The position numbers were made by a program, and so were the translations under genes. Below are positions 7,653 through 15,917 of a stretch of 22,500 nt of DNA, in pieces (position 1 is the first letter of the stretch; each line of letters starts with the position of its first letter). Location: the NCBI GenBank assembly GCA_019918135.1, contig WBZZ01002937.1, forward strand, positions 75,001-97,500, in the 5' to 3' direction. The DNA comes from Paulinella micropora (Eukaryota > Cercozoa > Imbricatea > Euglyphida > Paulinellidae). The notes beneath the pieces are model-generated. The model searched no databases, was not told the DNA's origin, and saw only the letters and a program-made list of their open reading frames with translations.

Positions 7653-10600
7653 ATGAGCCAATACAAAAGTTTATTAGGATTGAATGAGTTTTCTGTTGAT
7701 AGTCTAAATATAGCCAACCTTGATTAACGACCACTAATATTATAGGCTTAAACACTGATAGGGTGCCAGAAGATGCTGACCCCGTAAATCTTTATTTCAC
7801 TAACAGCCGATTTGACACACGTCTCGCTTTAAAATCAACGACTGACTTAAAAGAGGGAACCAATCTATACTATACTGATGGTAGGTTTGACACAAGATTT
7901 TCAAACAAATCAACAACTAACTTAGCCGAAGGCACCAATCTATACTATACCACAGCAAGGGCGAATACGGATTTTGACACAAGGCTCGCAACCAAAAGCA
8001 CCACAGATATAAAAGAAGGGACTAACTTATATTACACCACAGCAAGATTTGATAGTCAATTGGCAACTAAGAGCACCACCAACTTAGCTGAGGGAACCAA
8101 TCTATATTACACCACCGCGAGAGCCAATACAGACTTTGACCCACGGCTAGCTACTAAATCAACTACTAACTTAGCAGAAGGAACTAATCTATATTATACC
8201 ACCGCTAGGGCTAATACGGACTTTGATACACGGCTAGCTACTAAATCAACCACTAACTTAGCCGAAGGAACAAACTTATATTATACTAATGCTAGGTTTG
8301 ACACTCAATTAGCAACAAAGAGCACCACCAATTTAGCAGAGGGAACTAATCTATATTATACCACAGCCAGAGATAATTCAAACTTTGACACACGGCTCGC
8401 AACTAAATCAACTACTAACTTAGCTGAGGCAACAAACCTTTACTATACGACAGCCAGAGCAAATACTGACTTTGATACGAGATTGGCTACCAACAGCACC
8501 ACCAACTTAGCAGAGGGAACCAATTTATATTACACTAATGCGAGATTTGACACTCAACTAGCAACAAAGAGCACCACCAACTTAGCAGAGGGAACCAATC
8601 TATATTACACCACAGCAAGGGCGAATACGGACTTTGATACACGGCTAGGAACAAAATCAACCACTAACTTAGCCGAGGGAACGAACCTTTACTATACGAC
8701 AGCCAGAGCTAATACGGATTTTGACACACGACTAGCTACTAAATCAACCACTAACTTAGCAGAGGGGACAAACCTTTACTATACCAATGCGAGATTTGAC
8801 ACTCAATTAGCTACCAAGAGCACCACCAATCTAGCAGAGGGAACCAATCTATATTACACCACCGCAAGGGCTAATACGGACTTTGACACACGGCTAGGAA
8901 CTAAATCAATAGATGCTTTAAGTGATGTAATAATAACAACACCCGCAAACGGTCAATTACTATCATACAATGGAACAAACTGGGTAAATTCAACAGGTTC
9001 TCTGGCTTTCCTTGCTCTATCAGGCGGAACAATGACGGGCGATGTAAAACACGGGGCTTTCGCTTTTACTCTATACACCGCACCGCAGGCTATGACGACC
9101 AATACAACTCCTTCTCCATTCGTCGCTTCTGCTTCTAATGAATACAATCCAGCATATTATGCTTTTAATGCCGACCAGAACGATTACTGGACGACGGCTA
9201 TTTATTACAACGACACGACAGGAGTATATAACAGAACTCCCGCAACCACGAATACTTGGGGAGGTGTTGGATACACAGGCGAATACATAAAAATAGATTT
9301 AGGGGCGATATACAAGATAAAAACATATTATGTGCGGTCTTCTTCTGCTAATTACATTGAAACAACCCCGAATATTTGGTATGTTGGAACGAGCACAGAC
9401 AATGCGACATATACATTATGGGATAGTCAAACAGGTCAGGCTTGGGCAAGTCAAACGACTAAAACATATACACCCGCTTCAAATGTTAATGCGAGATATA
9501 TCATATTTATCGTAAATAAGACAGGAAGTGGTGGAACTTCATTTAGAAGTCAGCCCCGTATAGCAAGTTTGTATTTTGATTATGAGACATTTAATTATGA
9601 TATAACGAATGTTAGAAATATTATCACGGGATACTCATTAACGACGAGCGGGGCGATATCAGCAACAGGAACCATAACAGCCAGCGGATTGATTACGGCT
9701 AATGCTGGATTAACTGGAACCACATTAACTGCTAGCGGATTAATAACGGCTAATGCTGGGGTATCAGGAACCACATTAACGACCAGCGGATTGATTACGG
9801 CCAACGCGGGAATATCAGTTGTAAATAGCACGGCGGACATAAGGGGGAAGCGAGAAGCGGGTCTCACGGCACACCCGTCGGTTTATATGTTTCCGCAAAT
9901 CTCGGCCAGGCTTCTGCGGGCGTTGAATTCAGGCACAGCAACGGCACTCAGGGGGTAGGATTTGGTTATAATTCAATGTATGCGGCTGGAAGCGATGGAA
10001 ATCAAAATTTAAATTTCTATGCGAAGGGGAGTGGCTCATTAATTGCTCAGAGTAATTTTTATGCTAGTGCGATGTTAGTATCAGATGGCGGTTCTAGGTT
10101 ATCAATACAAAATCAAGTAGATGGTGGGGGCAATAATGGGCTTTTTATGTGGGATACGACGGATACAAACTGGGGAATTTATATGGCGAGCTCTGGGTCG
10201 GGTAAAGCACTAAACGGAAGGGTAGCACCCGCTTCAATAACTGGCGATTTTTCGTCGCACGCCATTAGATTTAGAGTGCCCAATGGTTCTACTAATGGTT
10301 TTATATGGGAAAATGCGTCAAATGCCTGTAAAATGTCATTAAGAGGAGACAATGGTCAATTAGTCGTTCCGCTAAATGTTTATGTTTCGTCAGATAGAAG
10401 ATTAAAAACAGATGTCAAAGAATGTCCAGGTTTAGAATTGATTAATAAGTTAAATCCAGTCAGCTTTCGTATGATTGAAAACACTACACCACTTAGAATG
10501 GGTATGATAGCACAGGAATTAGACGACTTGCTACAAGAATTAAATATATCAGACTTTGCGGGATTATCTAAAAATCCTGTTTTGGTTCCTTGTGAAAAGC

Positions 10601-10839
10601 AAAGAGCGGAATGTGAAATGAAAGGAGAATGTATAAAACCACAAGATGTCAAAATGGTTGATACTGGCGATTATTGTTATACTATTGCTTATCCAGAGTT
10701 TATCGCACCATTAATTAAAGCGGTTCAACAATTATCAGAAAAGGTAGTTAATTTAGAAAAAGAAAATAAAACTTTACTTAATATACTACAAGACCAAGCG
10801 AACCAATTAGCAGAAATCAGAGCAGTCGTTTTCCCGTAA
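7653..10839 (+). pseudogene. Phage-like fibre protein with S74 peptidase chaperone, frame-broken in two places
   Basis: One gene now in three pieces: a 24-codon start (7653-7727, from an ATG), a long middle (open from about 7724 to 9958) and a C-terminal part (open in a third frame to 10839, its first ATG at 9976). The first frame change lies near 7724-7727 and the second near 9840-9870, close to a G5 run; each is equivalent to one missing base. The middle holds 14 repeats of 25 or 29 residues around EGTNLYYT.AR, a type known from phage tail fibres, then a discoidin (F5/8 C)-like domain at about 9130-9590 (YIKIDLG, NIWYVGTS), then three SGLITANAG repeats. The C-terminus has SDRRLKTDVK, MGMIAQEL and a final coiled coil, the pattern of peptidase S74 intramolecular chaperones that trimerise a fibre and then cut themselves off. 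It is probably a virion attachment fibre. Confidence 0.8.
7775..8911 (+). repeat. Fourteen tandem coding repeats in the fibre gene
   Basis: Units of 75 or 87 bp encode NLAEGTNLYYT followed by either TARANTDFDTRLATKSTT or NARFDTQLATKSTT. The short form recurs in a near-regular order among long forms. The first two units are the most divergent. Synonymous variation between copies is high while the protein is conserved, so the array is old and was under selection. Confidence 0.9.
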
Positions 10840-10853
10840 GGACAAGCCCTTAC
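10836..10853 (+). terminator. Stop-codon-overlapping hairpin after the fibre gene
   Basis: GTAAGG (10836-10841) pairs with CCTTAC (10848-10853) around a six-base loop. The fibre stop codon TAA lies within the left arm. A matching hairpin after the gene ending at 13083 has GTAGGG/CCCTAC with the same loop. It may define mRNA 3' ends. Confidence 0.55.
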
Positions 10854-10861
10854 AATCCCAA

Positions 10862-10911
10862 TATAGCTTTTGAGATCGTAAGTGGTTTTTGAAAAAAAGC
10901 ACTTACACCCA
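10862..10911 (+). promoter_or_regulatory. TATAG-type promoter and leader hairpin, copy 1
   Basis: TATAG (10862-10866) is followed by TTTTGAGATCGTAAGTGG and a hairpin, GTAAGTG (10878-10884) pairing with CACTTAC (10900-10906), with T- and A-rich inner arms. The same block lies before the penton-like gene at 15013-15058. It is probably a late promoter plus 5' leader. Confidence 0.6.
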
Positions 10912-11253
10912 ATGCCTCCTAGATTACACCCACCACCAATCATAGAAGTAGATGGAGGCGAACTCACACCAGAGTTGAAGAACCGTGTGCTAGATGTCCA
11001 AATTAAGCAGGAAGAAAAAAAATTAGACCACGAATACGAAGACAGCTGGGATTGCTGTTTGACTAAGCGAAAAACCGACAGCCGTCTTATCAAATACTTA
11101 TTTCAAATGGGCATCATTATCGCCATCAGCACCCTTTGTATCGTGAGGCTGTCTGAAAAGAACTTACCGTGCGAGGTTGCCAACACTTATGTCGGTATTT
11201 TAACACTATTGATTGGCATCTGCCTTCCTTCCCCTTCTAGCTCAAAGAAATAA
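10912..11253 (+). CDS. Small protein with two membrane segments
   Basis: 113 residues from the ATG at 10912. A frame extension to a GTG at 10882 runs through the leader hairpin and is unlikely. Residues 1-55 are hydrophilic and include VDGGELTPELK, a Gly-Gly site of the kind cut by virion maturation proteases. Two hydrophobic helices, about 60-80 and 88-106, are followed by a short PSPSSSKK tail. Small two-TM proteins are common in polinton-like viruses and may sit in an internal membrane. I do not recognise a named family. It lies in the virion gene block, which supports a structural or morphogenesis role. Confidence 0.7.
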   Translation: MPPRLHPPPIIEVDGGELTPELKNRVLDVQIKQEEKKLDHEYEDSWDCCLTKRKTDSRLIKYLFQMGIIIAISTLCIVRLSEKNLPCEVANTYVGILTLLIGICLPSPSSSKK

Positions 11254-11460
11254 ACACTCATACAAATAGACTTTATACCACGAAGCATCATTTGAGCAGA
11301 TTAGCGGAATAGCTTCATCAAAACTGACACACCAATCGCTCATCGGCTTATACACACATCCTTGTTTTATACACCACACACAACTTTCATTTTTTTAACA
11401 CTGACCCGTGAATAGAAATCACAAGCAGTCCGACCTAACACAGAGCACACAAATAATAAT

Positions 11461-11880
11461 ATGAATAACATAATATATTATACAACATATAGAAACAAAA
11501 AATCGCAAATGACGGATTTCAAATACCAAAAGATTATTTTTCTGAGTAATGATTTTCCAGGCGGGGTTAATGGTAGCAAGACATTTGACAAAAACATTCA
11601 AATGAACTTTACACCAACCAGGATGAATGTTAAGTTTATCCACTATATGAATGATATGACGGAAACGAAAACAAAAATCCTTCATATGGACCGCATAGGG
11701 ATTATCGGAACATTCGCAGATAGCAACACAGCAAACATTTCCAATCTCAGCTACAACTTGGGGATTATTAATTGGACCGACGGGCAATACAGTTTTAGAG
11801 TGCTTAAAACAGACAATGGTAATATTGAGACTGACCCCTTGGGCGGAAGAATTGTTATTTGTTTAGAATTTTTGGGTTAA
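11461..11880 (+). CDS. Hypothetical beta-rich protein of the virion block
   Basis: 139 residues from the ATG at 11461; a second in-frame ATG at 11509 (MTDFKYQK) is an alternative start that drops a poorly structured N-terminus. The body alternates hydrophobic and polar residues, with segments such as KIIFLSNDF, MNVKFIHYM and IVICLEFLG, so a small beta-sandwich is likely. No motif identifies a family. It lies 14 bp before the packaging ATPase on the same strand, so a minor virion component is a reasonable guess. The 207-bp gap before it (11254-11460) has no gene and no motif that I can support. Confidence 0.65.
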   Translation: MNNIIYYTTYRNKKSQMTDFKYQKIIFLSNDFPGGVNGSKTFDKNIQMNFTPTRMNVKFIHYMNDMTETKTKILHMDRIGIIGTFADSNTANISNLSYNLGIINWTDGQYSFRVLKTDNGNIETDPLGGRIVICLEFLG

Positions 11881-11894
11881 TATTTATATAAACG

Positions 11895-12719
11895 ATGGAG
11901 AAAATCAATAATGTAAAGGTGAAACCAGTCAAGCAAAACGGAGATGGTGAGAAGTTGGCAAAAGGATATAAGTTGTTTGATGAACCGTATGCCAATATTT
12001 TTCTTCTCGCTCGCAAGAAGAGTGGCAAGACGACCGCACTGTTTGAAATCTTGAAACGAACTACCGACAAAAAGACCCGTATTGTTATTATCGCCAGCAC
12101 AATCCACAAGGACCACATTTACAAAGAAATGGTGAAGCACTTCAAAAAGAAAGGCAATCCATTGGCGATATATACATATTTGAAAACGGACGGATACAGT
12201 GTGATTGATTACGAGTTAGACAAGCTCAATAAGCCAGACGAGGAGCAAGAAGAAGGCGAAATTGTTCAAGACGGTAAAGAAGAACCGAAGCCAAAATTTT
12301 TATACTTTGGAAAAGAGGAAAAGAAGAAACAGGAGGGAGGCGAAAAGGTGGAGAGACCGAGCAAATACATAACACCAGAAGTCGTTTTCGTGTTGGATGA
12401 TTTGGGTAGCTCGTTAAGGGATAAGTCCGTTAGCGACCTGTTGAAAAAAAATAGAAACTACAAGTCAATGGTGATTATGAGCTCGCAATACCTAAACGAC
12501 TTACGGCCTGAGGCGATTAAACAGTTAGACTACCTTCTTATTTTTCCTGGTCAGAGTGTTGATAAAATAGAACTCGTGTATAAACATCTGGACCTCGGCT
12601 ACGACCTTGAATACTTCATTGAAAAATACCACGAGGCGACAAAAGAACGATTTAACTTTTTGTATGTGGATTCGGTATCGGACGAGCTAAGGCAGAATTT
12701 TAATAAACGATTTTTGTAA
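11895..12719 (+). CDS. A32/FtsK-HerA-like DNA-packaging ATPase
   Basis: 274 residues from an ATG. It would drive genome packaging into the capsid with ATP. The Walker A is ARKKSGKTT (residues 39-47), with Ala in place of the first Gly of the classic motif. The Walker B is VVFVLDDLGSS, with Asp168 and Asp169. A sensor-like SSQYLNDLRP follows at about 196-205. An acidic and basic low-complexity insert (about 113-155, EEQEEGEIVQDGKEEPKPK) separates the two Walker motifs. The length is typical for polinton and virophage ATPases. TATATAAACG lies just before the start and may be its TATA box. The reading frame is intact. Confidence 0.88.
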   Translation: MEKINNVKVKPVKQNGDGEKLAKGYKLFDEPYANIFLLARKKSGKTTALFEILKRTTDKKTRIVIIASTIHKDHIYKEMVKHFKKKGNPLAIYTYLKTDGYSVIDYELDKLNKPDEEQEEGEIVQDGKEEPKPKFLYFGKEEKKKQEGGEKVERPSKYITPEVVFVLDDLGSSLRDKSVSDLLKKNRNYKSMVIMSSQYLNDLRPEAIKQLDYLLIFPGQSVDKIELVYKHLDLGYDLEYFIEKYHEATKERFNFLYVDSVSDELRQNFNKRFL

Positions 12720-12744
12720 TTTTATTATTTATTTTTTTCAGAAC

Positions 12745-12780
12745 TATATATAGGAACACTTCACCAAAAAAGTCGGGTGT
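12745..12780 (+). promoter_or_regulatory. TATAGGAAC promoter-like motif and leader, copy 1
   Basis: TATAGGAAC at 12749-12757 follows a T-rich tract and is followed by TTCACCAAAAAAGTCGGG before the ATG. The same motif occurs at 15866-15874 (major capsid gene) and 17507-17515 (following gene). TTCACCAAAAA..TCGGG is also shared with the capsid leader. Confidence 0.6.
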
Positions 12781-13083
12781 ATGCCAACATCACCAGTGAT
12801 TATTTCACAACCATCGGGATACAATATCAGCTACAATCCATCAATGCCACAAGCAGGAGGGAAAAGAAAATCAAAAAAGAAACAAACTGGAGGCAAAGTT
12901 AATTGGAAAAAAGTCGGACAAGCGATATTGGATGCTAATAGGTTTATCAAGAAAAATCAATTGATTTCCAGGGGTGCTACTTTTCTGAGCGATGTCGGAG
13001 TGCCTTATGCGGACCGTGTAGCGAGGGCGGCGGCGAAGCAAGGATACGGCAAGCAACGAGGAGGAGCTGTCAAGTTTCGGTAG
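12781..13083 (+). CDS. Small basic virion-type protein with Gly-Gly sites
   Basis: 100 residues from an ATG, very rich in Lys, Arg and Gly. It holds three Gly-Gly sites: QAGGKRK, QTGGKVN and QRGGAVK. These resemble the X-Gly-Gly-X sites cut by adenovirus- and ASFV-type proteases, and would release a central peptide of about 55 residues that looks amphipathic (WKKVGQAILDANRFIKK). The organisation recalls small core or membrane-lytic precursor proteins of adenoviruses, but similarity is of form, not of proven homology. It has the shared TATAGGAAC promoter-like motif, so it is probably expressed with the capsid genes. Confidence 0.65.
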   Translation: MPTSPVIISQPSGYNISYNPSMPQAGGKRKSKKKQTGGKVNWKKVGQAILDANRFIKKNQLISRGATFLSDVGVPYADRVARAAAKQGYGKQRGGAVKFR

Positions 13084-13097
13084 GGACAAGCCCCTAC
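13080..13097 (+). terminator. Stop-codon-overlapping hairpin after the small basic protein
   Basis: GTAGGG (13080-13085) pairs with CCCTAC (13092-13097), with the stop TAG inside the left arm. Loop and downstream bases match the hairpin at 10836-10853, and the one arm difference is compensated (A-T there, G-C here). Confidence 0.55.
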
Positions 13098-13154
13098 AAC
13101 CCCCTATATGGAGGTGCGGAGGCGAAGTCTCTGCTAATGTAAAATCTTATATTA

Positions 13155-13175
13155 ATTTTTTTCTAACAATATACA
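13155..13175 (+). promoter_or_regulatory. TTTTTCTAA-TATA promoter-like motif, copy 1
   Basis: A T7 run followed by TCTAACAATATAC directly precedes the ATG at 13176. Similar T-run plus TCTAATATA sequences lie before the penton-like gene (15004-15017) and the HNH-like gene (18806-18827). A TCTA core in AT-rich DNA is known as a late promoter signal in CroV and Mavirus; the parallel is suggestive only. Confidence 0.5.
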
Positions 13176-14477
13176 ATGGTTGTAAAAAAACCGCGAAAAC
13201 AACGACCGCCGAGGATATACAGAACCAAAGATGGTCGGCCATATATCAAAGTGAAAGGCAAACGAGCATATCTCAACTTTGGTGAGAAAACAAATGACCT
13301 TTCAACACTTCAAATCGTTAAACTGTTTTTGAAATATATGAAAGGGGACAATAAAACAAAGAAAACACGAAAGACGAAGGAGCGAATAATTAAGTCCGAA
13401 TTCAACCGCCTTGAACACGAGAACCGCAATCAGGTAAATAATCAACTAGATAAACTCAAACTGGAAAAGTATGAGCAAATACACGAGCTAGAAAAGAAAG
13501 ACAAAGAAGCAAAAGAACAACAAAAGAAAATAGAAGAACGAGAAGCCGAAACTAAAAGAAATCAACTCGCACTCATACAAACCGAAACTGCTCAAGCTCA
13601 AAGATTGGCTGTTATTGACGGAGAAATGAAAAGACAAAATGCGATTAACGATGCTTTGGTTGAAAGAGCAAGAGCATTGAATGAAGTAAAAGGTGAATTA
13701 AAAAGAAGTGAAAGAAAACAAAGGGAAAGAAAAGGAAGACAGTATGTTTTGTCCGAAGAAGAAGCCATAGCATTTGCTGAGGAAATTCAAAGAAGGAATG
13801 ATGAAGCGAAACAACGACAGGACGATTTAAGACAGCAAGCAATGGAAGCAGAACAGAAAGCGGAGGAATCGGACAGAAAAGCATTTATAGCAAATTTAGA
13901 AAGAGCTCAAACACTATTTGCTAGTGGTGGTAATAAAAGACAGATTAGTGTCAATAGTTTAGCGAAAAAACTAGGGTGGAAAACGAGGGGGAGCAAACAC
14001 GGAAACAAAGATGTTGAAGGCAGAACGGCCAAAGGCTATATTCAAGAAATCATACCACTTAGACAGGGCGAACTAAACATAACAGCAGGTATGCCACTTG
14101 AAGAATTGGAAAATGCTTTAATAGGTCTAACCGCACAGGGTGGAACTGGTGCTGAAAAATTGGAAGACATCATTAAAAAAATATTAACTAAGATGATGAT
14201 AAAAAAGCATTTGAAACGAAGTGAATGGAAGACCAAATCAAAGAAAAAAGAATTAGTAAATACCCTAATAAACAAAATGTATGCCGACCCCAACACATAT
14301 AAAACACTTTCAAATGAATTCCAGATACAACAACCGCCACCAGAACCACCAGAGCAACAACCGCCACAACCAACACCACCAGCCACCGAACCGCCCACAG
14401 AAGAGCAACAACTACCGCCAACAGAAGAGCGACAACTACCACCAGCAGAAGAGCAACAAAAAAACCAGAGAACTTAG
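13176..14477 (+). CDS. Long coiled-coil protein with Pro/Gln-rich tail
   Basis: 433 residues from an ATG. Residues 1-60 are basic and globular-looking (RIYRTKDGRPYIKVKGKRAY). About 60-250 form a long charged coiled coil. About 260-385 are a second folded part (SVNSLAKKLGWKTRG, then a helical region). The last 45 residues are Pro, Gln and Glu repeats (PPTEEQQLPP). I do not recognise a family. It may be a virion scaffold or core protein. It ends 20 bp before the protease start, and a perfect A_AAA_AAC heptamer at 14459-14465, four codons from the end, would shift translation into the protease frame without meeting a stop. Confidence 0.7.
   Translation: MVVKKPRKQRPPRIYRTKDGRPYIKVKGKRAYLNFGEKTNDLSTLQIVKLFLKYMKGDNKTKKTRKTKERIIKSEFNRLEHENRNQVNNQLDKLKLEKYEQIHELEKKDKEAKEQQKKIEEREAETKRNQLALIQTETAQAQRLAVIDGEMKRQNAINDALVERARALNEVKGELKRSERKQRERKGRQYVLSEEEAIAFAEEIQRRNDEAKQRQDDLRQQAMEAEQKAEESDRKAFIANLERAQTLFASGGNKRQISVNSLAKKLGWKTRGSKHGNKDVEGRTAKGYIQEIIPLRQGELNITAGMPLEELENALIGLTAQGGTGAEKLEDIIKKILTKMMIKKHLKRSEWKTKSKKKELVNTLINKMYADPNTYKTLSNEFQIQQPPPEPPEQQPPQPTPPATEPPTEEQQLPPTEERQLPPAEEQQKNQRT
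14459..14465 (+). promoter_or_regulatory. Candidate -1 ribosomal frameshift site (A_AAA_AAC)
   Basis: In the coiled-coil frame the codons are CAA AAA AAC, so the heptamer is in the phase required for -1 slippage. The -1 frame continues from 14465 through the protease ATG at 14498 with no stop. I see no strong hairpin or pseudoknot in the next 40 bases. A single-base deletion in the A7 run is the main alternative. Confidence 0.4.
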
Positions 14478-14497
14478 CGGGGTCAGGAAGAAGTTTA

Positions 14498-14977
14498 ATG
14501 ACGGATGAGATAGACAACATTATGAAAAAGCACGATTGGTATTTAGGAACAGTAGCCAGCGACGAAATACACAAGTTAAAACCAGAAAAAAGAAAGAAGT
14601 ATGGATTTATTATGAACTTGGATAAGTCTAGCCAACCAGGCTCACATTGGATTGCTGTTGGGATTGACACCATTAAAGATGACTCTATTGAAATCTACGA
14701 CCCTCTCGCACTGTATAAGCCGACTGAGCTATTTCTTCACCAAATGAAACAGCTTATTGAAAAGAGTAAGCCCAACACATACCTGCTTATGAAGGTTAAT
14801 CAGGTTAAAAACCAAAGTGATACAACAGATACTTGCGGGTGGCATAGTATTAGATTTCTTTTAGAGCGGGCGAAAGGGAACCGCTTTAAATTTGCTAGCG
14901 GTTGGACTGATTTGAAGGAAAAAGAAGCCGATGAGTTGAAAGTCCAGAACGGCTACGGCTTTGACACTTTTATTTAG
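14498..14977 (+). CDS. Adenain/Ulp1-like cysteine protease (virion maturation)
   Basis: 159 residues from the ATG at 14498. It would cleave structural precursors during capsid maturation, typically after Gly-Gly. The catalytic residues of the C48/C5 type are visible in order: His50 (GSHWIAV), Asp68 (IEIYDPLA), Gln106 for the oxyanion hole (KNQSDTTD) and Cys113 (TCGWHSIRFL). The length fits small polinton proteases. The N-terminus (TDEIDNIMKKH) could be internal if the protein is made as a frameshift fusion with the upstream coiled-coil protein, since the same frame is open back past 14465. Candidate substrates nearby carry Gly-Gly sites. Confidence 0.9.
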   Translation: MTDEIDNIMKKHDWYLGTVASDEIHKLKPEKRKKYGFIMNLDKSSQPGSHWIAVGIDTIKDDSIEIYDPLALYKPTELFLHQMKQLIEKSKPNTYLLMKVNQVKNQSDTTDTCGWHSIRFLLERAKGNRFKFASGWTDLKEKEADELKVQNGYGFDTFI

Positions 14978-14978
14978 A

Positions 14979-14987
14979 CCCGCCAGT
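14979..14987 (+). other. Shared 3' element CCCGCCAGT, copy 1
   Basis: CCCGCCAGT starts two bases after the protease stop. The same nine bases lie three bases after the capsid stop at 17447-17455. It may be an mRNA 3' signal. Confidence 0.4.
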
Positions 14988-15003
14988 AAAATAAAAAATA
15001 TAT

Positions 15004-15059
15004 TTTCTAATATATAGTTTTTTGAGATTGTAAGTGGTTTTTGAAAAAAAGCACTTACT
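15004..15059 (+). promoter_or_regulatory. TCTAATATATAG promoter-like motif and leader hairpin, copy 2
   Basis: TTTTCTAATATATAG is followed by TTTTGAGATTGTAAGTGG and a hairpin, GTAAGTG (15030-15036) pairing with CACTTAC (15052-15058), ending two bases before the ATG. It matches the leader at 10862-10906 almost base for base. Confidence 0.65.
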
Positions 15060-15835
15060 ATGGAGTATAGAGGTGGGCGAAGTAGTAATATTTACTATGT
15101 CAATAGCAAAAATAGGATAAACGGCACGGACAGTGATTTCACTCACACCATTGATATGAAATCGCTAGACAATCCAACACATTGTAAAATTTTACATATC
15201 TATGTGCCGAAGTCGTATTACTCTGTGGCAAGTCCTTACAATACTTTTATTCTGAGTGAGAACGGAAACGAGGCACTCATCACGATACCCGAGGGCAACT
15301 ACACAATGAACAACTTAAAAAATAAGCTGGCCGAAGTGCTAACCGCAGGCAGTCCCAACGACTACACATACACAATAACAAGCAACAACACAAACACCGA
15401 CCCCGAAGACGGCAAACTAACATTCACCGTAGCGAACAATCCCATTAACATTCAACCGCGGTTTGTATTTGACGACGAAACAAGGGTCCACGAAATTATG
15501 GGGTTTGAGCGGTCATCTACTTAATCTTGACGGGCGAAAAAACCTTGTATCTACAAAGCGACCTCGTTGGGGAAGGTGATAATCACGTGCTCCAAGAAAT
15601 ATATACGGCGAATGAAATCCCGTTCGGCTCTGTTATCTATGACGGAAGCGGGTCGGAGTATGGTAAACGGTTATCTACTAGTTCAAGCAATGTGTATCGG
15701 TTTTACTTAACTGACGAAAACGACCAACCAATTAACCTAAACGGTTTGGGTATTGTAATGACATTGTTGATTTACCGCGAGACGAATTATTTTAATTTAT
15801 TTACATCATTTTTTAATTTGTTAAAAAGCCGTTAA
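15060..15835 (+). pseudogene. Penton-like minor capsid protein, split by a frameshift
   Basis: The family forms capsid vertices with a single jelly-roll fold. The N-terminal part (15060-15524, 154 residues) holds SNIYYVNSKNRINGTDSDFT, the conserved IYVPKSYYSV segment, ITIPEGNYTMNNL and FVFDDETRVHEIMGF. The C-terminal part continues in another frame to 15835 with LYLQSDLVGEGDNHVLQEI, IPFGSVIYD and RFYLTDENDQPINLNGL, all typical of polinton-like minor capsid proteins. The frame change lies at about 15513-15526 and equals one missing base. The tail after LLIYRE is unlike the family and AT-rich. An N-terminal YRGGRSS could be a maturation site. It sits directly before the major capsid gene, as usual. 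Confidence 0.82.
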
Positions 15836-15850
15836 TTAATTATTTTATTT

Positions 15851-15917
15851 TTTCTCATATTAAAATATAGGAACCTTTTAAAAAAGCTTCACCAAAAACT
15901 TCGGGCACTTACACAAA
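15851..15917 (+). promoter_or_regulatory. Major capsid gene promoter region with TATAGGAAC
   Basis: A T-run and TCTCATATT are followed by TATAGGAAC (15866-15874), then a 43-base leader containing TTCACCAAAAACTTCGGG, like the leader at 12758-12778. The leader ends with GCACTTACAC, also found at the end of the leader before 10912. Confidence 0.6.

Noticed and set aside
10882..10911. N-terminal extension of the two-TM protein to a GTG at 10882
   Set aside because: It would translate the conserved leader hairpin that also precedes the penton-like gene; the ATG at 10912 is the better start.
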